64,000 nt of DNA from Miscanthus floridulus (GCF_019320115.1 NC_089587.1:81141957-81205956); one strand, 5' to 3'; counted from the first letter of the stretch, positions 11,034 to 23,043 are shown. Notes: generated by a model from the letters alone, not told the origin. Translations and numbers: made by a program.

Positions 11034-13030
11034 CATCAATCCCCGTCTCACATCCCTCGCTCGGGTGCTGCTTCCCCATTCCGCTCGAGGCGAGGCTCGC
11101 GAGTCGCCGCCACCTCAACCTGGCATGCGCTGTCGCTGCCACCTCGATTTCCATCCTAGCCTCGGTCGCCTCCTCTGTCCTAGCCTCGGTCATGTCCTCT
11201 ATCCTTGCCTCCGTCGCGTCCTCCGTCCTCGCCTCGACGCCTCCGCTGTCGGTTGCCTCGATTGCCCGGCCGTTGATCGTCCGCCTGCCCTGACTAGACC
11301 TGAGAAGGTACTCATTCCCTTCCCAGCTCTCGCCAGATACTACTACACTCGATTTCTTGATCGATCTGAAAGGAACTAGTGCTTACTACAAGAGCTAGGT
11401 GTTCTCTGCCTTCCCTACATGAACTTTGTGTCTAACTTGATCTAGGAGCTGTACGTGCTTTGCACTGTTTGATAAATTGCAGTGGAAAATCACAAGCACT
11501 AGTGTAATCACTATGATGCATGGATTGAACTATCATAAATTGAAGTATTTTCTTTTGGAACAAAACTAGACCTACTCATCTGTCTGTGTGTTAGCAGTTT
11601 CTATTATTAGTGCCATCTGACTATTAATTAAGTGGAAAACTATATTTTTAAGCATTATGGCCTTGGTGTTTGTTTCTATATAGTTAATCCATGGTGATTT
11701 CATTATTGTTCTATTTCTTACGCTAACTACTAAATTACTATAGGTTAGGTATGTCTCTTCCCTATGTTAATCAGCACTAGATTAGTTTGCTACTCCAGTA
11801 CTCATCGTGATTATTTTGGCTGATGTATGTGAGCATACAACTAGTTATGTATTTGGATGAAGACAAGTAGCATTGAGCGTGCAACTAGTTATGTATTTCA
11901 TTTATCTTAGCATTGAGCATGTAGCTAGTTATGTATTTGGATGAAGACAAGTAGCTTTGACCATGCAACCAATTTTTTATCTGCTAGCTGCTCACCAAAG
12001 CAGTGGTATTTGATCTTGTTGTCATGAGTTATTTACATGATTACTTGTTGGCTGCGGTAGCTGTTTTTACTCAATCTTCTTGTCATGTACCTAGTTATTT
12101 ACATTTTTTTGGTTTTGTTACTTGAAGGGTGCTTGTTGGTATCACTACAATATGATGGTTGGGGTTCATCATGCTATTCAGAAACAAGGTATGTTACAAC
12201 TTTTACTAAGTACATTTGCTAAGTATGATAGCTGCAATGGTTGGGGTCTATTATACTGTAGTAAGGTGTTGAGATGTTAGTAGTAAGGTGTTGTTGAGAT
12301 GTTTCACTTCCTCCATGTATTACACTAGAAGAAAGCTGACAGGTGTAGCCTGTAACTAACTTCCCACTCCATTCCATGTTTGTGTATGATAAAAGAAAAG
12401 AAAAGAAAAGCCTCCACTAGTCGGTCTGAACTGAACTACTTCTACATGTGTTTGCTTGTTGCAGCTTCATTCTTTAAACTTCTACTTTCTTATATGATAC
12501 ATTCATGTACAAACTTATTGGGGAAAAGCCAAATTTGTCACAAGAGTTCACCATTTTTGTTTTATGTTATTTACAGAGGTTTTGGTGGAAGAAATGCATG
12601 ACTTGAGACAAGTGAAGTGTGGTCAAGTTTTGTAATGATTGTTGAACATTTCTGGCTTCTATGTTATATGTAGCTATGCAAAGACTTGATTTCAGTTGGA
12701 TACCTATGTATTTTTATGTAAAAAAACTTAGTCTTGATATTTTTATTTATTTATACGATAGGAGCATCGATATGTAGTGACCTTGTTATATCATTTTCTT
12801 TTTTGAATTTTCTTGATTTTTTCGTATTTTTTAAAGATGTTTCTATGCTATATCAGTCAAGATTTTCCTATAATTCTGGACATGGTAGATGCACTCTAGA
12901 GAAGCCGAGAGCCATCAGGAAGGACTAAAATATGTAATACATGCTTTATCTGACAACTTTATTTATGCAATACATCACATAATCTATTTCTCTACAACTT
13001 CGTGCTTCTATACAGCCACAGAGAAATAAC
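11034..13030. other. Exon-like and intron-like DNA inside the PIF-like element
   Basis: A GC-rich block at 11040-11305 ends in a donor-like GAAGGTACTC, and AT-rich intron-like DNA follows. Short exon-like islands sit near 12128-12190 (ending CAAG then GTATGT) and 12575-12640 (after TTTACAG, ending in a stop). The pieces do not form a protein I recognise. This fits a captured and decayed host gene fragment in a non-autonomous transposon, but a non-coding origin cannot be excluded. Confidence 0.35.
11831..11957. repeat. Three-copy tandem repeat
   Basis: Three successive units of about 39-44 bp share GAGCATACAACTAGTTATGT and mostly GATGAAGACAAGTAGC. The middle unit has replaced the latter part with CATTTATCTTAG. 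Confidence 0.7.
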
Positions 13031-13145
13031 CCCACATGTGAAATCTCCCCTCCAGGAAGAGAGGGGGATTAGCATGTCCAAAAAAATCCCTCCCCCTCGG
13101 TTTGCTTCCCTGGAATAGTCCCCCGAGCTGCCAAAGTAGCCCTAA

Positions 13146-13694
13146 ATCCTGTGTATTTCTAGTGAAATTAAATCGATTCTCGTAAAATTCTTGCAATCGT
13201 ATGTTGTTGCAAAATACTACAGACCAGAGTAAGGAAAAGTGGTGCAGAAGCAGCACTATGGCGACAATCCTGGAACAAGTGCAGCCGAGCGAAGCGAGGC
13301 CTAACCTACGACTTGCCATCGCCTGAGTATGTTGTCGAAAATCCAACACGGTAGAGCCGAGCCATCCTCCTCCCTATCCTGGCCTTTTCTTTTCTATCCA
13401 TTCTATTTCTCTCTTCTTGCTCCAGTGACAAATCCGTATAGTATTCGACCAAATCCGCATAGGCGCTACGTGGGGATTCGTCTGGATCTTGTGAACGGTA
13501 CGATTCTTGATGGTCAGATTGGTGGCGGTACTTCCCTTCTCATGGCCGTGGTTAGCTTTTGTTGCTTGGGTGGTCACCGGCACCTTCTCCCACGCACGGC
13601 CTGTGTCAAAATTGTCGTTGTCTTGTGACCTTGTCACGAGCGCAGTCTTGTGACCCGAACGCGCATAACATGTATAGCAACAGGCGTCGGCCTT
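13146..13694. other. Unassigned intergenic DNA
   Basis: No coding frame, TIR or RNA motif I can support. Open frames here on both strands overlap and lack recognisable motifs. Confidence 0.5.
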
Positions 13695-13813
13695 CACCCT
13701 ATTCGCTTGATTGTATCAGTCATGCTTATCAGTCATGATACAATGTTTTTCTCTCACAACCAAACAACATCAGTCGGCTTATAAGCCACAGACACGATCA
13801 AGCGAACAGGGTG
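13695..13813. mobile_element. MITE of about 119 bp
   Basis: The ends CACCCTATTCGCTTGAT and, reversed, CACCCTGTTCGCTTGAT form a 17-bp inverted repeat with one mismatch. The interior has CTTATCAGTC and GGCTTATAAGCC blocks typical of an abundant grass MITE family. The flanks are CTT on both sides, which may be a 3-bp duplication. Confidence 0.75.
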
Positions 13814-14587
13814 CTTAGCATTCAATAAGTGGTATGTATAGGACACCACCGTCAGATTCAAGCTTTAGGTGCTATGTCCCCGTGTGTAGCGATGGCGTGG
13901 TATGGGACACTTTGATCGACCCTATGAGCTTTTGTTACGGTAAGTTGGTGTGTGCCGATGAAAACGCTACTTTCTATGTCAGTCTCGACGTTGACAACGT
14001 TTTTGAGTGTTGTTATCCTTCTTGGATCGGAGGCAACGGTCATTGCATTCCATCCTTACCAAACCACTGGATATCCGGGTGAAAACCTAGCCCTGCTCTA
14101 CACAAGTTGTGGCAATGACTATAGCCGTGTTCTATTATAGGCGTCACTTTGGATGACCTATGCGTGATGGTACTATTTGTGCATTTGTTGTGATTTCTCA
14201 TTTTAAAGTCATTAATAACTATTGGTATCTAGCATATTCCCGCTACATGTCTCGATTCAGCGGAACCGCATAGTGTGTCAAGCCTTCTCTAAGAGGACGT
14301 AGGGGATATTTGTGGTCGCTATTAGTTTAGGGAATGTTATAGTACCTATAGCTCTGGCATCGTCTCCGTGAAGTTGCCCTAACAACAATTGAAAATGACA
14401 TCATCTAGAGATGGTCACGCTACTCCTTATTAGCATGGGCCTATAAGGCGCTCTTCCTTAGCCCTAGTGTGTCATGTGCAAAGACACTCTAGAAATCAAA
14501 GGCTTGAGACAAATGTTGATTTTTTTTTATTTAGTTGGTCTTGCTTGGTCGCTGTTAGATGTCCAACAGGCTCCATAGGCACGACCA
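13814..14587. other. Unassigned intergenic DNA
   Basis: A moderately GC-balanced block (13830-14150) has short open frames on both strands that match nothing I know. The rest is AT-rich without structure. Confidence 0.45.
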
Positions 14588-14659
14588 CGTGAAATAGTTG
14601 ATCACCTGCTAGCTGGGTGTGTCTTTGCTAAGAAGACATGGTGGCGGGTTTTAGAGAGT
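14588..14659 (+). pseudogene. LINE ORF2 C-terminal zf-RVT scrap
   Basis: The 24 codons read REIVDHLLAGCVFAKKTWWR and then VLES. The pattern VDHLL..C.FA...W..VL is the zinc-binding region found after reverse transcriptase in plant L1-type LINEs. The frame has a stop a few codons upstream and no RT domain is nearby, so it is a small relic. Confidence 0.6.
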
Positions 14660-15293
14660 ACTGCCCCCGGAATCTTTAGGCCAAACCTCTCCGGATTTAT
14701 GGGTTTTATCCCAAAAAAACTAAAATCCCCTCAATGCCCTTTAATCCTCTCAGATTAAGCCTAACAAGCTTTAATTGGTCGCCCTGTCCACACACCTACC
14801 AATTTTTAGTTCTCTCCATGGAGCACAAAAGACAAACTAATAACTTGTACTGAACGACCAATATGGCACTGCAAATTGATTTGCTGATGCGAAGAAAACG
14901 GTTACAGCTTGCATAGGCACCCTATTAGATCGAGCATGCTCAACGCAAAAGCATACAATATTGGTGGTCTCATGTGATAGAAGATGTCACATACTCCTAA
15001 ACCTCTATTGAAGCACCAACGCTATAATGCATGACAGGGACTGTTGTGCACAAGAAAAAAGAAAGAAAAAACATCCAAAAATATCAGCTTTATCTCAACA
15101 TCTCTCTCAGTCTCTCTCCTGAGACAATAGCTCCCCTCTACACGAACTATTGGCGTCATGCAAGCCACGGCTTTTTTGCTTGTCACTTTCACGAGAGCTT
15201 CACTCTGATGTGGCATGATAGGACCACTATCCTTGCTGGAGCGTTGGAGTCGCTGCAACACCTCTGCAACCTACTTTAGCTTAGAAACAATTA
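14660..15293. other. Unassigned intergenic DNA
   Basis: AT-rich with poly-A-like stretches and no supported gene. A short open frame pair at 15022-15279 on opposite strands has no recognisable motif. Confidence 0.45.
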
Positions 15294-15415
15294 GAGCGTT
15301 CGGCTATACTACTTCCGCTTATTTTAGCTTATTCAGCTTATTTTCTCTTATAGAATACTATTTAATCATCCAAAATAATTTAAAATTCACTATTCTACCT
15401 ACCAGCCGAACGCCC
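15294..15415. mobile_element. MITE of about 122 bp
   Basis: The left end GAGCGTTCGGCT and the right end AGCCGAACGCCC form a 12-bp inverted repeat with one mismatch, and TA flanks both ends. The interior has repeated GCTTATTTTAGCTTATTCAG text seen in common grass MITEs. Confidence 0.7.
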
Positions 15416-15584
15416 TAAATAGAAATAACACATTATGTAGTCTTACCAAATTAACGTGGCTACTCAATTATTAAGAGGATTTTTTTTTCAAATGAATTGT
15501 AGATAGATATCCTGGCTCTTGGGTACAACTGCTCGCCAATATGTAGCCAGCTATTTTTTTTGACGATTGATATATGGCAACTTT

Positions 15585-16515
15585 GATTGTTATCGCCAGA
15601 AAAATGCTTATTGAGCACATGGTGTTTTGAGGCAACGAGATAAATGTTTGCCTCTTCTGGCTGCGGCTACGTTGGTTGGCTAATAATTGCTATTCCCCTA
15701 ACTTAAGACCTTCCGTTTCTTATCTCTCCCTTCCTCTGTTTACTTATATATTTGTGTATAATTTTCATTTTCACAACTTTTTTATGAAATTATTTTCATA
15801 ATTCTCACACAGACAGTTCTATTTTTTGCATTAATTTCTCCAAAAATCCCTATCATTTTCCACATGGGACACATTATAATAGACTTATCTTGTGATTTCT
15901 GGTCACACTGTCATAAGACTGCAATGTTTTCTCTAGTAACTAGCGTAGCACTTGGTGGTTCCGAATTTATAGTGGGGTTTTCCCCCCTTTTCTTCTCAAC
16001 GAGATGTGTTGTTGACCCTTTTAATATATTGCCCTAGCTTGTGCTCTCCTTTTTTTTTTGGTTAGGTAAAGTTCTAAAATCCTCATGCATAATCCTTGTG
16101 CATTTTAATTCACAAAAAAAAAAATCCTTGTGCATTTTTCTCCCACAACTCTTACAGCTAGATGAGGTATTTAGCAAAGTTGCATACATCAAAATACAAT
16201 GATTAATATTTTCATGTTTCTACTACTCATCACCTTTCTAAAAGAATTAGTCAGACATCATTTTTTTAGTGTGGCCTCGCGCAATTCTCAATCTAGAGAC
16301 TAGGATTAAATAAAAAACAAAATCTAAAGAAATTTTTGCAACAGTAAAAACGATTTTTTTTTCAAACAAACTAATATATGCTGTCGCCAGAGGTTTTTTT
16401 TTTTTTTTTAAATGCTGTCGCCAGAACATGCTTCTTGTGCATGCCGCCAGTCCATCAACCATAGCGTTTGAGGCAACGAGATAAATGTTTGGTTCTTTTG
16501 GCTTCGAGCCTACGA
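15585..16515. repeat. Two dispersed direct copies of an 80-100 bp segment
   Basis: The copies near 15590-15670 and 16415-16510 share GCCAGAA..ATGCTT, then TTTGAGGCAACGAGATAAAT and a ..TTCT.TGGCT tail. Between them is AT-rich DNA. This could be the ends of a small degraded element or a local duplication upstream of the MBD gene. Confidence 0.5.
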
Positions 16516-17300
16516 CTCTGTTGGACGGCTGGTGGCTAAGCTACCGTTGGGTCATTTTTCCTTTTTTTAATAAAAAAATGCTGCCGTTGGCTTGTGGAAA
16601 ATCAATAGTGAGATTTCTCAAGTAACCAGTGTGGTCATGGATGTGGAAATTAATTCCGAGATATGTTGAAAATTTCTCTTGATATGATATTGATACTCTT
16701 GATATCTATGGCTTTATTAGAAACAAACGCAGAAAGTTGGTGGTCCATGTAAATGCTTGCTCTGCCCGTGTGCGAGTTATTAGAAACAAGCACGCACACG
16801 GTCCATGTAAATACTTGCTGCGTACATCTTTAGTTTTAGATGTTTTTCGCACCAAAGACCGTTAATATTCTATTAATTGCTAACCAACGTTAAGTCGCTA
16901 ATAGCTAACCAACATTATTCTTTCGCGCCAAAGACCGTTAATTTGTTTGGAGGTTAAATAAAACTAAGAACCAACATATCTACGTGTGTAAGCACCACAT
17001 TTCATGACCTTTAGTAGTTTGCTTTCCGTATTTCGCGCCATGGTGCCCTAGTTCGCGCCCTTGTTTGATGACTAGGGTAAAGTTTTGCAATCACACATTC
17101 ACACCTCCCATGTCATTTTTCCTTCACAATTTTTTGATAAAATATAAATACATGCACTATTCTACAAATAAAGCTTTGTTAAATGGGCCATTTGGAATTT
17201 GGATTCAACAAAAGGAAATTATGAATATTTTTTAGGGTAGGTGGCCACATTCCAGATCCTTCTGAGCCGTACTAGGTCTAAAACCAACACCACCTCCCCT
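16516..17300. other. Upstream region of the MBD gene
   Basis: AT-rich. It contains two short direct repeats: CCAAAGACCGTTAAT near 16853 and 16929, and GGTCCATGTAAAT near 16742 and 16800. These could be promoter elements or MITE debris. No gene is seen. Confidence 0.4.
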
Positions 17301-17301
17301 C

Positions 17302-17308
17302 TATAAAT
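17302..17308 (+). promoter_or_regulatory. TATA box of the MBD gene
   Basis: TATAAAT in CCCCTCTATAAATTCAG, about 140 bases before the start codon and just before the compositional change into a GC-rich leader. Transcription would start near 17330. Confidence 0.6.
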
Positions 17309-17443
17309 TCAGTAGAAATTCACCAAATTCTCCAAAATTTCTCAGTCAACAACTAGTCAGCGCCGCACACAGTTGCAAGTAAAAGAAGCGAGACAGAGAA
17401 GGCCGGTCGGCTTCTCCCTCCTTTAACGCCCGGCGCGCGCGCC

Positions 17444-20400
17444 ATGATAGCCGAGGCGGGCGCGGCGGCGTCCGCCAGCGAGCAGCCCGGCGCCACGGCT
17501 CGACGCGACCCCCGCCGAGCTGAGCTCTTCCGGCGGCTCGACGCCGCCTGCGAGGCACGCCGCCTCGAACAGTCGTCTCCCCCGCATTTCGCCCGGTCTC
17601 CTCCCCCGCGGCGGCCGCCGGAGCCTCCCGAGGACGACGACCAGCCCATTTGGCCGCCCCGTAGCCGCTACTGGGAGCGCTACAAGTATAAGCTCTATGC
17701 TCCTCGTCTTCTGTTTTGCGATCGTTGGTGTCTTGATTTCATTTCGCGTGCGGTGCTCACAGAAGAACTGAATAAAAGCTTGTTCGTGTGGTTAGAATTC
17801 CGGTGATTTCCTGCTGGTCGAGTTTCGTGTTAGCATTGCCCGATATCGAATGTTAGATGGAGTATGTGCTGATGTATGTGCGGTTTGGCGATTGTGTCGT
17901 TTTCACATTCCAGACGTAGGAGTCAGAGAGTGGCTTCTCTTGTTGCTAACAAGAAGGCCACAGATTTGTGCTTGGCATGTTTACGTGCTTAAATCCTTGG
18001 ATTTCGGTGAGATTCTAGATTTTGGTTTAGGATATTTTAGGGATAGACAACACGTACGCTTCATGTTTTGCAAGCCTGAGAACACATACGGCTGGAGTAT
18101 CACGATTTCTGTTGTTGGTTGGATTAGGCCTGTACTGTTTGGATTCCAGAGGCATGTGTTATGCTATTGGAATACTGACTTTTTTTTGGACGAGGGGAAA
18201 CTATCCTGTTTCGTCTTTTACAGAAAAAGCTCCATAAAAAGTTTGTGGTCAAAACATTAATAGTTGGCCCTGCCATTTTGAACATAGCTACTGGGCAAAA
18301 TGTGTTTTGTGTCTGAGACACATTAAGTTCAGACAAGTTCAAGTCTGAATAAAGTGGTTCACAGGCTTGCAAGAAGCAAGAAATGTTAGCTTCATAACAT
18401 TTCTCATTAACTTAATGCTATTGGAATGCTGACTTAGGTTTGTCAACTTAATGCTGTGTTTCTACTGCTAATGATAGATTGTATCTAGCCTAGGGGTTTT
18501 GGTATTTGCTGCATTAGCTCTACTTAGTTTAAATGTTACATGTTAGGAAGTTATGTGATACCTTGTTGTAACAGGGTCCAATTGGTAATTCCCTAAGTTG
18601 TACTAATGGGGAACTATGTTCGTAAATATTTTTATTGCAAATGATATCCTGGAGTCAAGCTGAGGAATATTTGTAATTGAGTTGGTGCTACTTAGTTCAG
18701 TTGTTGAATGCTTGTAATTTGTGCTACACCAAACTGAACTTGATGTACAACTTTCCATTTTGGTTTGAGAAATACCTTGTTTGGAGAAAATGACTTTGGT
18801 GAACCTGATTGGTTGGGCCCTGTCAGTACTAAGGAGATGGCTAATGAATCCTGATATCTAGCTTTCTGATTGTAGGATGTTACACCACCTCAGTTTGTTG
18901 TACAAGATGGAGATTTATACAGCACAGTAACTAATCTTATACAGCCAAAATGAAAAGGATGTGAAAAATACTGGCTAGTCCATGTGTTTATGCAGATGCT
19001 TTTCTTCACGTACCATTGAGAATTTATTAGCAATGGCCTTCTACAAAATGCTCTGTAGAATTCTGTTGTCAACCTGGAGTGGTTGTTCTGCTGTTGGTTT
19101 TTTGAGTGTATACTATAGTTTTGACATTTGAGAACTTGATTTCCAGTATTCTAGGTACATCAAATCCAAGATTTACAATGAATGTTTTGTTAGGCAATCT
19201 TCTGTGTATGCCCGTTATTGTATTGTTGCACTTCTGTATTTTTCAGTTGCACTATTGTGTATCTAGATCACTTTTCCATTTACATTAAATCTGTTTAACT
19301 TAGGGATCTTTCAGAATTGTAGGTTTGTCTCAGAAATCCCAGTTTGAAGGTATCCCTTCTGTAAATTCTGTTTTCTCTGGATGCTTTCTCCAAAATCCCA
19401 ATCCAAATGCTTTAGTCCATGTAGGCTATAGTATCATACTTCTCAGAGGCTCAACATTGACTTGTGCAATGGTTACAATTCCCTAGGTTTTGGGTACTGG
19501 AACAACACGAAATATGGAGCTATCTTTGTACTGAAGATATTATGCTTATGTATCATTATGTTATGATATGAAGCTATCTTTTACCTTCTAAAGTTAAATT
19601 TTGTTTACTATCCTTTCAACAGGTACTTAAGAAATATGGAGTCCAAACCAGAGAATTCTATGACCAGTCCCACTGAGAACTCTGTATCTCCACCATCTGG
19701 GAAGAGACAGAAAACATTATCTGATAAATATGGTGACCAATGTGATGATGCATCGCAGCAAGTAGTCATCTATAAGAATGACAAAAGTGATAAGGGACGA
19801 GATGAACAGAGTGCAAGCCATCTCCCAATTGTACCAGCAAAACCATCAAAGCCACGAACGCGTGCATTGGCAAAGCAAATTGGAGCCTTTGCTGCTCAAT
19901 GTGCTAAATGTCAGAAATGGAGACTTATTTCAACAAAAGAGAAGTACCAAAAAATTCGAGAGCAAGTTCTAAAGGATCCTTTTGTCTGTGAAAAAGCCCG
20001 TGAGTGGAAGCCTGATGTGACATGCGATGACCCATCAGATGTATCTCAGGACAGCGGTATGCTTTGGGCAATTGATAAACCTTACATCCCACGGACCCCT
20101 CAAGGATGGGAAAGGTTGGTTAAGATAAGAGGTGAAGGAAGCACCAAATTTGCTGATGTGTGAGTAACATTTTCTCTACGAACCTTAAATCCTTCCTAGT
20201 TTGACTTCTTATCTCTTAACAAATGGCATTGTAGCTGTTACATATCTCCAATCTTATGAACTTGTATGCATACTTGTGTGCTATCTGTTGTATTTCCTTT
20301 GGCTGACGTCTAACCTATGATCTAAGTTCATAGTCCATGGCAACGAACAAATGAAGAAAGAAAATCTAAGTTCTAATTGTTTAAAGAAATGGGAAAATTG

Positions 20401-21735
20401 GTGTTTTAGTTTAATATCATACAAAACAGTTTTCCTTCAATATATTTATACCTGCAGCTAGTGTTGTTTACTGTAGTCAATCACCCATATTGATATTAAT
20501 ATCATGCTGCATGGTGTTCTAGCACTGGCATCTTGGATAAATATGGTAGTGCGCATATTAACAGTGTATTCATGCTTTCAGGTACTATTGGTCCCCTACA
20601 CGAACATTACTGAGATCAAGCAAGGAAGTGGAGAAGTATGTCAAGTTCCTTTGGTCAACTCTTGCTTCAATCTCTTCACTTAAAGCATATTGTTGCTCAA
20701 GTTCAGTTTTACATGCATGTAGTTGTCTGATCGAAAATTTTCTCTAATTCTTCGAACTCCATGCTTGGATAGGTACCTTGAAGAGCATCCAGAATGTGCT
20801 GCACAAGGTGTAAAGTTATCTCATTTTTCATTCCAGTCACCTGCACCACTACAAAAGGACTATGTTAGGAAGCGTTCCCAGACAAACCAAAGTGGTGTTA
20901 CACCAACAGGGTCAACTAAGCTTCTCCCACTGGAAGAAGGTAATGTATATTACATAAATTGAGCATCCTACATTTAATGTTTTCTAGTCTCCCTTTTCAC
21001 TTCTCCTATATTTCAGGTGCTTGATTTTTTGTTGTTGTTCAGGCAACATCTATTTTTTTTCATTGTTTGACTATAAAAAAACTATGAATTATCTTATGTG
21101 TGTTGTCCTTTTAGTTGTACTAGTTGGTTGTCTAAGATTGTTGCCTGAAAATTCAGGCACCTGGAATATAGCAACCTCCTGGCATGTTTGGGATGTGCCT
21201 ATTGCTGCATGGTTAGATTGACATCTTCCTAGTGGATAGTAGTAGCTATCTAGACGTTTGTATTTTCTAGTAAGCACTAGAATTCTGGTGCGAAGTTACT
21301 CGGCAATTGGTTGATGTGTCATAGATTCTGCACATTTGTGTTGTAGCTACATCCATACAATTGGCTGTTCATATTACAGTTGTGCCTGGGACACTTATGT
21401 CCTCGCTCCAACCATATAGACATTTTTGTCCTCACTCCAAACATATGGCTTCTAACATGGGCTAGTATTTCGACATAAATTGAAGCTTGCTCATTATTCT
21501 CATCTGATCCCATGTTTTGTTTTTTGGTTCAGTGCAACCCATCTCCTGGGCACTTCCACTGGCGGATGACAACCCGGAGAACAGCATGCAGCTGGTCCTC
21601 TATAGTGGAGATCAGACTCAAGTGGTGCAGTCATCTTCTGAACCGCCGGAGCCTGAGCCCACCGCCTGCACCAGCAGCTTAGCCCAAACCCGCATTCGGC
21701 GAGCCCAGGATAATCTTTTGGGTGGTTGGTGTTAG
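17444..21735 (+). CDS. CW-type zinc finger and methyl-CpG-binding-domain (MBD) protein, five exons
   Basis: Exons by GT..AG and phase: 17444-17685, 19623-20159, 20582-20635, 20773-20939, 21533-21735 (stop 21733-21735), giving 1203 nt or 400 residues with no internal stop. Residues 1-80 are Ala/Arg/Pro-rich from a GC-rich exon. Residues about 170-220 are a CW zinc finger with Cys174, 177, 203, 215 and Trp180, 209. Residues about 235-290 are an MBD (YIPRTPQGWERLVKIRGEG.., YYWSPTRTLLRSSKEVEKYL), split by introns 2 and 3. CW domains read histone H3 K4 methylation and MBDs bind methylated DNA, so a nuclear chromatin-reader role is expected. The order CW then MBD matches the Arabidopsis MBD1/2/4/12 group. 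Intron 1 is 1.9 kb. An alternative start at Met86 (19636) is possible, with exon 1 as leader. Whether the MBD truly binds methyl-CpG cannot be told here. Confidence 0.9.
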
Positions 21736-22447
21736 AATGATACAAAACTATAGACGATGCTCCTACAAGGATTGCAGAACTTAGTCCCCATAGCTACGTA
21801 GCTGCCGTGTTCGTGCTGTTTTATTGGTTCGTTGGTTTGGGTCCGTCGGGATCAGGTAGGCTTGTGTTGCTTTCGATCGGCTGCTACTTAAACACCGCTA
21901 TGACAACGTGTATGTGTTGTACCGTAGCTGCTGCTGCTGGGTGCCAGATTGCTAGTCATGGTCAGATGAAACTGAAATTTTGGGACGACAATCGACAAGA
22001 ACGTGTCGTTGAAGTGATAAGGTTTAAGATTTGGAATTATTGGTCATCTATTGTTGCCGTGGTTACAGTTTAACTTTATGTGTTGTTGTGGATGCTTGCA
22101 AGTTACAGTGTCCATTGACGTGTCTCACACACACATGCACATACACAAATCCATGGACGTGTCACGCGCACACACATGACATCAATGGTTCACAGACTGA
22201 ACAAAACAAAATAACAAGAGGATATGATAGCATCTTTCGTCCATGCAAACTTATACTTAGTTGACAGAGAACAGAGCAAGCAAAGCAACTCGTATGACAG
22301 TATGGGTATGATAGCATCAGTGGTCCCATAGATGATGGACCGAGCAAAATAAAGCCTTCTCCCTATTGGTTTACAGAAACCTAGCAACATATGAAGTGCG
22401 CAACATTAGCTGCAGTGCTAGAAACTCAGATAGCATGGTGTGTCTAT

Positions 22448-22449
<2 letters not shown>
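21736..22449 (+). other. 3' untranslated and downstream flank of the MBD gene
   Basis: Sequence after the stop, AT-balanced, with a small CA-rich patch near 22125-22178. I cannot fix a poly(A) site. The open frames here are short and unsupported. Confidence 0.4.

Positions 22450-22537
<88 letters not shown>
22450..22537. repeat. (CT)n(TA)n microsatellite
   Basis: About 44 bases of CT followed directly by about 44 bases of TA. Confidence 0.95.
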
Positions 22538-22540
<3 letters not shown>

Positions 22541-22541
<1 letters not shown>

Positions 22542-22783
22542 CTACTATCCTGTAGCTGGCTACAAAATAACTTATTCTGTAGCCACTTTGAGTTACGATA
22601 ATTACTATGTTAATTTACTAAATGGTTTACTATAACGTTATGGTAAATATCTCCATGTGTTATAGTAACCCAACTATCGTAAATATGTAATGATATTATC
22701 GTAAATTAGTGTATAAAATTATCGTAAATGGAGGTGGCTACAGAATAACTTATTTTGTAGCCGGCTACTGAATAGCCTATCCT
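22541..22783. mobile_element. MITE in TA microsatellite, first copy
   Basis: The left arm GTAGCTGGCTACAAAATAAC and the right arm, reversed, GTAGCCGGCTACAAAATAAG form terminal inverted repeats that extend about 35-40 bp in total. The insert sits next to (TA)n DNA, as described for Micron-type rice MITEs that target TA microsatellites. The family name is an inference. Confidence 0.7.
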
Positions 22784-22793
22784 TATATATATA

Positions 22794-23043
22794 ACTACTA
22801 TCCTATAGCTGGCTACAAAATAACTTATTCTGTAGCCACTTTGAGTTACGATAATTACTATGTTAATTTATAAGATTATAGTAACTCCTTACAAAGTAGT
22901 TTACTATAAACGTTATGGTAAATATCCCCATATGTTATAGTAACCCAACTATCGTAAATATGTATTGACATTATGGTAAATTAGTATATAAAATTATGGT
23001 AAATGAAGGTGGCTACAGAATAACTTATTTTGTAGCCGGCTAC

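Larger units (their letters stand above)
6342..13142. mobile_element. PIF/Harbinger-like DNA element with nested solo LTR
   Basis: The left end GGCCTACTTTGGCAGC (6342-6357) and the right end, read in reverse, GGGCTACTTTGGCAGC (13127-13142) form 16-bp terminal inverted repeats with one mismatch. Both ends are flanked by TAA (6339-6341 and 13143-13145), the 3-bp duplication expected of PIF/Harbinger/Tourist elements. Removing the nested solo LTR (6522-11028) leaves about 2.3 kb. I see no Harbinger transposase, so it would be non-autonomous. The interior 11034-13030 has exon-like and intron-like texture, so it may be a gene-fragment carrier. Confidence 0.7.

Noticed and set aside
17346..17649. 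Minus-strand open frames opposite MBD exon 1
   Set aside because: They are shadows of a GC-rich coding exon; the plus-strand reading continues in phase into the CW/MBD exons.
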